Shown here piece after piece: positions 58,335-64,000 of a stretch of 64,000 nucleotides of DNA. A program made the translations under genes and the position numbers. The stretch lies in the NCBI RefSeq assembly GCF_003610455.1, contig NZ_RAQK01000001.1:1612001-1676000 (forward strand), given 5' to 3'. Source of the DNA: Sulfitobacter guttiformis. Lineage in GTDB: Bacteria > Pseudomonadota > Alphaproteobacteria > Rhodobacterales > Rhodobacteraceae. The notes below the pieces were generated by a model, which worked only from the letters and a program-made list of their open reading frames with translations, ran no database searches and was not told where the DNA came from. Each line of letters opens with the position of its first letter. Within the stretch, counting starts at the first letter, position 1.

Positions 58335-59177
58335 TTACCGGCCAGGGACGTGATCGCGGACCGATGGCGCACCCCAGTTTTCAATCAGCTCCATCGCCTC
58401 ATCTGCAGTTTCGACAAAGCGGAACAGGTCGAGGTCTTCGGCAGAGATTGTACCTGCGTCGGCAAGTGCATCCCAGTTGATGATTTTTTGCCAAAAATCG
58501 CGGCCAAACAGCAAGAACGGCACCCGCTGCATCCGGCCCGTCTGGATCAATGTGAGTGCCTCGAATAATTCGTCCATGGTACCAAAGCCGCCAGGGAACA
58601 CACAGATCGCTTTTGCGCGCATCAGGAAATGCATTTTTCGGATCGCGAAATAGTGGAAGTTAAAACACAGGTCTGGTGTCACGTATTCGTTCGGCGCCTG
58701 CTCGAATGGCAACACGATATTCAGACCGATAGACACGCCGCCTGCGTCTACGGCACCACGGTTGCCCGCCTCCATCACACCGGGGCCACCGCCGGTCACG
58801 ATGACATCCTCGCGGCCGCCACCCTCTTTTGATTTCAATGTCATGAGCCGTGCGAACTCGCGTGCCTCGTCGTAAAATCGCGATAAATCTGCAAGGGTCT
58901 TTGTGCGGGCGGTGTCCTTTTTCGCAGGCTCGGGAATGCGCGCTCCGCCGAACAGTACAATCGTCGACTGCACACCATATTCGTCCAACATCATTTGAGG
59001 TTTGAGCAGCTCAAGCTGAAGGCGGACAGGACGCAATTCCTCGCGGCACATAAAATCGGAATCAGTAAATGCCAGTTGATAGGCAGGGGCCTGCGTCTGG
59101 GCGGTAACGGGAATACCGTCGACTGTTTCAATGTCGGATTCCGCATGGCGCAACGGGTTTTGATTATTCTTGCTCAT
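58335..59177 (-). CDS. LOG-family Rossmann-fold protein (TIGR00730)
   Basis: The 280-residue protein has the lysine-decarboxylase-like fold with GGGPGVMEAGNRGA near residue 135 and PGGFGTMDELFEALTLIQ near 215, the signature of LOG phosphoribohydrolases. These split cytokinin-type or ordinary nucleoside 5'-monophosphates to base and ribose phosphate. An extra N-terminal stretch of about 80 residues sets the long subgroup apart from the classic 190-residue LOG proteins. It is divergent from dapD. Confidence 0.88.
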   Translation of the reverse strand: MSKNNQNPLRHAESDIETVDGIPVTAQTQAPAYQLAFTDSDFMCREELRPVRLQLELLKPQMMLDEYGVQSTIVLFGGARIPEPAKKDTARTKTLADLSRFYDEAREFARLMTLKSKEGGGREDVIVTGGGPGVMEAGNRGAVDAGGVSIGLNIVLPFEQAPNEYVTPDLCFNFHYFAIRKMHFLMRAKAICVFPGGFGTMDELFEALTLIQTGRMQRVPFLLFGRDFWQKIINWDALADAGTISAEDLDLFRFVETADEAMELIENWGAPSVRDHVPGR

Positions 59178-59350
59178 TTATTCCTCGGACTTTGTTTGTT
59201 TTTCGTACCATGCACGGTAACACTTTGATTGACTACGCGATATTGGCGGGGATGCTTTGGTCAATGGATCAAATGGCAGTGAGGATTGCACGGAACGGCC
59301 TGGCCGCGTATATCGCCCCCTAATCAAATTCAATCAAACGGAGTTCCGCC

Positions 59351-60178
59351 ATGTCCAATGCCCAGCTTGAAACAGCCATCGAGGCCGCGTGGGATGCCCG
59401 CGACACGATCACTCCCACAACCACAGGTGAAACCCGAGATGCCATCGAGGCAACACTGGCCGCCCTCGATTCTGGCAAACTGCGCGTGGCAGAGCGGCAA
59501 GAAAATGGTGACTGGCATGTGAACCAGTGGGCGAAAAAAGCTGTCCTGCTGGGCTTCCGAATTCAGGACATGGGCGAGCAGTCAGGCGGACCTCAGGGGA
59601 CAAATTGGTGGGATAAGGTCGATAGCAAGTTTAAGGGCTGGGGTCCGGCAGAGTGGAAAGCGGCAGGATTCCGTGCTGTTCCAGGCTCCATCGTGCGTAA
59701 ATCTGCGTTTATCGCGCCCGGAGCGGTTTTGATGCCCTCTTTTGTGAACCTCGGTGCCAATGTGGGTGAGGGCACAATGGTTGATACATGGGCCTCTGTC
59801 GGGTCCTGCGCGCAGATCGGTAAAAATGTGCACCTGTCTGGTGGGGTGGGCATCGGCGGCGTGCTGGAGCCAATGCAGGCAGGTCCGACAATTATCGAGG
59901 ATAACTGCTTTATCGGTGCGCGCTCCGAGGTGGTTGAGGGCTGTATAATCCGCGAAGGCTCGGTTCTTGGCATGGGTGTATACATCGGCCAGTCAACTAA
60001 AATTCTTGATCGTGAAACCGGCGAAGTTATGTACGGCGAAGTGCCGGCAGGGTCCGTGGTGGTGGCAGGGTCAATGCCCTCCAAAAACGGCGTAAACCTC
60101 TATTGCGTGGTGATCGTGAAACGGGTCGATGAAAAGACCCGCTCGAAAACCTCTATCAACGAGTTGTTGCGCGATTGA
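59351..60178 (+). CDS. dapD: Tetrahydrodipicolinate N-succinyltransferase
   Basis: DapD transfers succinyl from succinyl-CoA to tetrahydrodipicolinate on the way to meso-diaminopimelate and lysine. The 275-residue protein has a helical N-terminus and a left-handed beta-helix of hexapeptide repeats ([29 protein letters not shown], in part), then [10 protein letters not shown]. The conserved [13 protein letters not shown] is present. Its stop overlaps the ATG of the next small gene (TGATG). dapE, the later pathway step, begins 3.7 kb downstream. Confidence 0.97.
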   Translation: MSNAQLETAIEAAWDARDTITPTTTGETRDAIEATLAALDSGKLRVAERQENGDWHVNQWAKKAVLLGFRIQDMGEQSGGPQGTNWWDKVDSKFKGWGPAEWKAAGFRAVPGSIVRKSAFIAPGAVLMPSFVNLGANVGEGTMVDTWASVGSCAQIGKNVHLSGGVGIGGVLEPMQAGPTIIEDNCFIGARSEVVEGCIIREGSVLGMGVYIGQSTKILDRETGEVMYGEVPAGSVVVAGSMPSKNGVNLYCVVIVKRVDEKTRSKTSINELLRD

Positions 60179-60534
60179 TGCGTTTTGTTCTGCTCCTGCT
60201 GGTGCTGTTTGTAACTGCAAAAGCGGTGGGAGCAGGACCATACGATGGCCGTTATCGGCCTGATCATCCGAGCGGTGACAGTTGGGATTGTAAGGCTATC
60301 GGCAAGGATGGCGGCGCGATATTGCTCACTTCTAACACCTTTTTCGCCATTGGAACCCGATGCAATCTGCGGGATCCAGTGGCTGTAAGTGGTATGAACG
60401 CCACCCTCTATAATGCGATTTGTCGCGCGGATGGTGATCCTTGGGAGCGCCGGATAATGATCATGCGTAGCGGCACAGGCATTGCCGTGATCCAAAGTGG
60501 CGCGCGGATCAGCTTGCTGCGCAAATGTGAATAA
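60178..60534 (+). CDS. Small secreted protein downstream of dapD
   Basis: The 118-residue product has a signal peptide ([20 protein letters not shown], then PYDGRYRPDH) and a mature part of about 98 residues with four cysteines, likely two disulphides. ATG 60178 shares one base with the dapD stop, so translation is coupled. I do not recognise the family; the pattern DSWDCKAIGKDGG and a late SLLRKCE are its clearest features. It is followed at 13 bases by another small conserved gene. Confidence 0.7.
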   Translation: MRFVLLLLVLFVTAKAVGAGPYDGRYRPDHPSGDSWDCKAIGKDGGAILLTSNTFFAIGTRCNLRDPVAVSGMNATLYNAICRADGDPWERRIMIMRSGTGIAVIQSGARISLLRKCE

Positions 60535-60547
60535 GGATCTCGTTGGG

Positions 60548-60886
60548 ATGACTGAAGAAAAGAAGCCAAAAAAACCTTCGCGTCAGCAGGTTTACACGCT
60601 GCTGGTGGAAATCGGGCGAAAAACCGGTGATGGATTGCCGGAGAAGGCCACCGGGGCTGCATTGATGTGCTTTGCCTCCGGCATCGACGAGGCCGAGGCG
60701 GTGCGCGAAACCGTTGCAATCCTCAAGCAGGCGGATACCGCACCGCTTGACGTTACGGGCTATGGCACATTGGCTGAACGGGAGGCCGAGGGTGATGAGA
60801 TTGACGACGAAGAGCGCGCATTGATGATGCGCGCCCTTGACGAAAACTCGGTTATTATCGCGCAGATGACGCCATTTTTTGATTAG
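60548..60886 (+). CDS. Small acidic conserved protein in the dap region
   Basis: The 112-residue soluble protein (MTEEKKPKKPSRQQVYTLLV to NSVIIAQMTPFFD) has a basic N-terminus and an acidic second half. The middle GLPEKATGAALMCFASGIDEAEAVRETVAILKQ looks like a helical bundle. ATG 60548 with GGAT upstream is used. I do not recognise a named family. Its stop overlaps the stop of the convergent Hint-domain gene. Together with dapD and the secreted protein it forms a three-gene run. Confidence 0.7.
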   Translation: MTEEKKPKKPSRQQVYTLLVEIGRKTGDGLPEKATGAALMCFASGIDEAEAVRETVAILKQADTAPLDVTGYGTLAEREAEGDEIDDEERALMMRALDENSVIIAQMTPFFD

Positions 60887-61977
60887 GCTGCGCGCCGCTT
60901 TGCGAGGTGGATCGCTTCGTACCACTTAAGGACCTTGTGAGAGGGAGCCTTATGCTCGGGCAGGTCGTTGCGATCCACGCCGAACATCACACTTGAGGCA
61001 AGCTGGTGCGTGTCGCGGCGAATACGCCCGATATAGAGACTTTCCAGCGGGGCGCCGCCCGCCAGAATTGTGTCGTGGTTGGGTAAGATAAGCTGTGTGT
61101 AGCGCACCAAATGACCACATGTTTCGGTGCGTGCGGCGAAGCCGTTGACCAGATGTCGGGCAGGGGTCAGCACTTTTTCACACGAAAACAGATATTCCAC
61201 CTCGGGCCCATCGATCACGACATGTTGCTCAGGGGCGATGACGATATCGTCCTGTAGTCCGAAATAGGGCGCCCGCATGCGGATTGGGGCAAAACTGCCG
61301 CGCGCAGGTACCGTCCGGGATATTGTTTGCAAGACAGGCACGACCTCGCCCTCGGCTGTATAGACCGTATCACCGCGCTTTAGCGTACCGACATTTCGGT
61401 ACCCCCACGGTGTCGCAACTGGCGTATCCGGTGATAGTGTCGGACTGGCGCCGATAGGCTCGATCTGGTCAGATAGAGCGGCGAATACCACGTCGGCGGC
61501 ATAATCCTGTTGACCGCGACCCAGCATCAGATCGCGTAGATCATCAAGGGTAAGGGGCAACGGATTTTCTACCGCGACACTGGTTACAGCCGTTTCGCCC
61601 GCTTGTTCAAGGGTGAGGCGACCCCAATTGTATTTGATATCCCACGAATAGGTTAGCCGAAGGATTTCAGCACGGCCTGCGTTTTTATGTGCAATCGCGG
61701 CATGGGCGATTTTATCACTTTGAACATGCACCATTGCAACACCGCCACCCGGGATTGCCTGAAACACTAGGCTGCGGTGGCTGGGATGCGGATTTGTGTA
61801 CCCGAACAGGACCTGTGGTTTGCTATCTTCGGCCACTTGCGTTTCGAACATGATGCTGCCGCGGTTTAGAACCTGATTTGGCACATCCGCGATTACAGGC
61901 TCGTCCCGCTTTTCAAGGCCAAGTCCGCGCAGGGACAGGCGGCGGTCTGTATGGTCGGTAATTGCAAGCCAGGTCAT
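60883..61977 (-). CDS. Hint-domain protein lacking the catalytic cysteine
   Basis: The 364-residue protein has an N-terminal domain (about residues 25-170, beta-rich) and a C-terminal Hint domain from about residue 178. The Hint core shows TPVATPWGYRNVGTLKRGDTVYTAEG, IAPEQHVVIDG and LVRYTQLIL. The position of the autocatalytic first cysteine is Thr180 when aligned with Cys340 of the neighbour, so self-splicing or self-cleavage may be lost or use threonine. Its ATG follows the stop of the second Hint gene directly (TAAATG). Roseobacter Hint proteins are common and mostly uncharacterised. Confidence 0.82.
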   Translation of the reverse strand: MTWLAITDHTDRRLSLRGLGLEKRDEPVIADVPNQVLNRGSIMFETQVAEDSKPQVLFGYTNPHPSHRSLVFQAIPGGGVAMVHVQSDKIAHAAIAHKNAGRAEILRLTYSWDIKYNWGRLTLEQAGETAVTSVAVENPLPLTLDDLRDLMLGRGQQDYAADVVFAALSDQIEPIGASPTLSPDTPVATPWGYRNVGTLKRGDTVYTAEGEVVPVLQTISRTVPARGSFAPIRMRAPYFGLQDDIVIAPEQHVVIDGPEVEYLFSCEKVLTPARHLVNGFAARTETCGHLVRYTQLILPNHDTILAGGAPLESLYIGRIRRDTHQLASSVMFGVDRNDLPEHKAPSHKVLKWYEAIHLAKRRAA

Positions 61978-63564
61978 TTAAGCCACCTTCGCGGCGCGCA
62001 GCAGCTCCGCCTCATATCGTTTCAGGGTACGGCGCGCAGCAATAGGATAGCCGGTGCCGGAAGTAGGGTCTAATTCAGGGAAAACACTATAGATCTCATC
62101 GACCACTTCCGCCTCGAAGCTGGTGGCGGTCTGTGGGCCGGGTAGGAAGCTTTCGGTCTCCAGTCCTTCGGAAAACACGACCTGATGGCGGTCGAACAAC
62201 AGGTGCACGTAGGTCACTTCTCCCCCTTCACGGCGGGTGATTGAATAGTCGTTTACCAGATCGCGGGCGGCGACCAGAACTTCAGCTTCGCCAAACAATA
62301 ACTCTGCCAGATTGTCTTTGATCAACACGCGGTGCAGCGGAGAGACCAGCAAATCGCGGTGCTGTCCCAGTGTGTTCGCACGAATGTGGATCGGAGCGAA
62401 ATCGCCAATTGCTTTTACACGTCGCGTCCCGATCCAGCGCAGCGGCTGCGCGCCTTCATCTTTTGTCATGACCAAATCACCGGGCAGCAGACGTTCGGCA
62501 CATTGATCGCCGTCAGGAGTGGCGATCAGCGTGCCTGCCACAAAACATGGCACCGAGGTCGCGTTGACAAAGCCAACATCAGTGTCGATCCCGTTGCTGA
62601 TTGTATAGGTAAAGTTAAAATTTTCCTCATCACCGTCACCGACCACGCTGAATGTGCCATTCGCGTTGAGCGTGACAATCTGGCCCGTTGGGAGGGTGAT
62701 GGGGGTACCAACAGTCGCGGGTTGCCCGTTGATGTGAGTGATTGTCATTGTACTGCCGGCAGGGCCGTTATTGATATCGTTCGCCAACACATTCAGCGTG
62801 GTTGTACCATCGGGGTATACATTTACATCGTCTGAAAGCGCGACCAGTCTGGTTTGCACCGAGTTTCCCGCGATAAGAACGTTCGAATCGTAATTACTGT
62901 CGCCTACATCGGCGATGGCGATGCGCATCGAGTTCACCTGACCCGGATTAACGTACATCGTGAGTGTCAGCGTGATCGTAAAGCCGTCCATTTCGGTGTT
63001 GAAGGCATCGCTGGTGTTGTCGTTGTACATGTTGATGTTGTTGGTGGTCGAAATGTTGAAGGGGTCGGTTTCACCATCCCCCACGTCATGCTCCACCAAC
63101 TGGCCATTGATCCAGACGCCAAAGAAATCCTGATAAATCGAGTTTGCAAATTCGGGATATTCTTCAGATGAAAACACGAATTGCATCGTAAGAATGTTGG
63201 TATCAGGGATAAAGTCGATGTCGAGGGTCGAGGCATCATAGGTCGTACCGCCGGCAGCATTATTATACTGGTTGAAGTTGTTCGTGCCGCTCGTATTGGT
63301 CGAGGTGTTGGTGCTTTGGTTTGATTGGCCCCTACTGTTTGTAAAGTCCTCAGCATTGCCGGTGGACAAAATCACACCGGTGGCACCCGGTGTCACCCCG
63401 GGTGAGTTTGTATCCCCGCCGCTATAGGTGCCCGCGCTGTCGATATCGCCATAGTAGGTGGCACCGGTAACGGTCACACCGTTTCCAAAAATCTCGTTCG
63501 CCATATCCGTGGCGGTGGTGCCTTCACGCACCGTTGAAATCGGAAGTTCCGATGCTGCTACCAT
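61978..63564 (-). CDS. Choice-of-anchor L and Hint-domain protein
   Basis: The 528-residue protein has three parts. Residues about 10-230 are a choice-of-anchor L-like domain (TTYDASTLDIDFIP, FVFSSEEYPEFANSIYQDFFG). Residues about 245-335 are a cadherin/VCBS-like repeat (LNVLANDINNG to FTYTISNGID). From residue 340 a Hint domain begins with Cys340 in PCFVAGTLIATPDG, then GDLVMTKDEG and VSPLHRVLI. The cysteine and histidine needed for autoprocessing are present. It has no signal peptide and is probably exported by type I secretion. GAGG lies upstream of the ATG. Confidence 0.85.
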   Translation of the reverse strand: MVAASELPISTVREGTTATDMANEIFGNGVTVTGATYYGDIDSAGTYSGGDTNSPGVTPGATGVILSTGNAEDFTNSRGQSNQSTNTSTNTSGTNNFNQYNNAAGGTTYDASTLDIDFIPDTNILTMQFVFSSEEYPEFANSIYQDFFGVWINGQLVEHDVGDGETDPFNISTTNNINMYNDNTSDAFNTEMDGFTITLTLTMYVNPGQVNSMRIAIADVGDSNYDSNVLIAGNSVQTRLVALSDDVNVYPDGTTTLNVLANDINNGPAGSTMTITHINGQPATVGTPITLPTGQIVTLNANGTFSVVGDGDEENFNFTYTISNGIDTDVGFVNATSVPCFVAGTLIATPDGDQCAERLLPGDLVMTKDEGAQPLRWIGTRRVKAIGDFAPIHIRANTLGQHRDLLVSPLHRVLIKDNLAELLFGEAEVLVAARDLVNDYSITRREGGEVTYVHLLFDRHQVVFSEGLETESFLPGPQTATSFEAEVVDEIYSVFPELDPTSGTGYPIAARRTLKRYEAELLRAAKVA

Positions 63565-63610
63565 ATCACTGCCTCAAACCTTGTAATGAGACAGCACGCA
63601 ACGCAGCTGG

Positions 63611-63628
63611 ACAGAGGTGTACCTCTGT
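63611..63628. promoter_or_regulatory. Perfect palindrome between the Hint pair and dapE
   Basis: ACAGAGGT, two bases, then ACCTCTGT (63611-63628) form a perfect dyad, and GTCCG-TTTTG-CGGAC lies close by. They sit 47 bases upstream of the Hint start and could be a regulator binding site. Confidence 0.45.
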
Positions 63629-63829
63629 TCCGTTTGTCCGTTTTGCGGACGATTCCACCCCTGTTTTCAGGTGATGAAACTGCTCTGGCCCTGCCTCGGG
63701 TCAATTATTATGAGATCAAGTTACCACAATTTCGACATAAATGAAGCGTGATTTCATGCAGGTGCGAAGGGCTGGCACTTTTTCACCACAACAGGGATAA
63801 GGGGGCAGAGCCATTTCAGGAGAGTTTCC

Positions 63830-64000
63830 ATGCCGCATACATCCCCGATTGATCCCGTTGATTTGACTGCGAAACTGGTGCGGTGCCCTTCGGTGACGCC
63901 TGCGGACGCCGGTGCGTTGGACATTTTGCATGATATTCTGAGCGAGGCGGGCTTCACCTGTGCCTGGGCTGATCGCGGTGGTATTCGCAATCTGTTTGCG
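63830..64000 (+). CDS. dapE: Succinyl-diaminopimelate desuccinylase, N-terminal part (cut by window edge)
   Basis: The first 57 residues of DapE are visible: [20 protein letters not shown], then [22 protein letters not shown]. DapE is a zinc M20-family hydrolase that removes succinate from N-succinyl-diaminopimelate, three steps after DapD. AGGAGAG lies eight bases before the ATG. The metal site lies beyond the window, so identity rests on the N-terminal SVTP element and the nearby dapD. Confidence 0.85.
   Translation, partial: MPHTSPIDPVDLTAKLVRCPSVTPADAGALDILHDILSEAGFTCAWADRGGIRNLFA

Overview
The window reads as chromosome of a marine alphaproteobacterium of the Rhodobacteraceae (Roseobacter group). 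The basis is the gene content: dnaA, dnaN, recF and gyrB in a row, a hemD/Mic60-like/HemY-like block, an alphaproteobacterial-type SerC, ubiE-ubiB beside mutM, IalB- and extensin-family proteins and Hint-domain proteins. Coding density is high on both flanks. A looser accessory stretch of about 10.7-36.5 kb has long spacers, decayed genes and transport/regulator islands. I saw no tRNA or rRNA gene, no CRISPR array, no transposase and no prophage gene.

Layout. 0-10 kb: housekeeping genes (HD-domain hydrolase cut by the edge, small secreted protein, ahcY, extensin-family protein, DUF2853, EVE-domain and YciI proteins, gpsA-tsaD, then divergent hemD, a Mic60-like membrane protein and a HemY-like protein). 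10-18 kb: islands separated by 0.6-0.9 kb spacers (copper-ATPase fragment, RTX protein, GST, DUF2322, acyl-CoA ligase). 18.1-24.7 kb: two LysR regulators. One lies divergent from a minus-strand cluster (DUF2218, two SnoaL-like proteins) whose distal two genes are pseudogenes. The other lies divergent from glutathione-dependent formaldehyde dehydrogenase. 25.2-31.9 kb: a tightly overlapping six-gene minus-strand operon (binding protein, fused permease, ATPase, metallo-beta-lactamase-fold hydrolase, histidine phosphatase, T4-Pnkp-like phosphatase) facing a DeoR regulator. 32.6-36.1 kb: an SLC13 permease, a small pseudogene and an ATP-grasp protein.

36.5-43.6 kb: dnaA, dnaN, recF, gyrB and rpsT, all on the minus strand. 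44-51 kb: an orphan LuxR-type regulator, enoyl-CoA hydratase, mutM, ubiE-ubiB, thiolase and a PPP-type phosphatase. 51.1-55 kb: all three genes of the phosphorylated serine pathway, serA and serC on one strand and serB divergent; the serC leader is structured. 55-64 kb: asparaginase, IalB-family protein, rlmN, LOG-family protein, then dapD and dapE flanking two small conserved genes and a pair of Hint-domain proteins.

The items most worth following up are the transporter plus three-phosphoesterase operon, the Hint pair in which one member has lost the catalytic cysteine, the decaying LysR-linked cluster, the structured leaders of ahcY and serC, and a possible small RNA before an orphan terminator near 3.6 kb.
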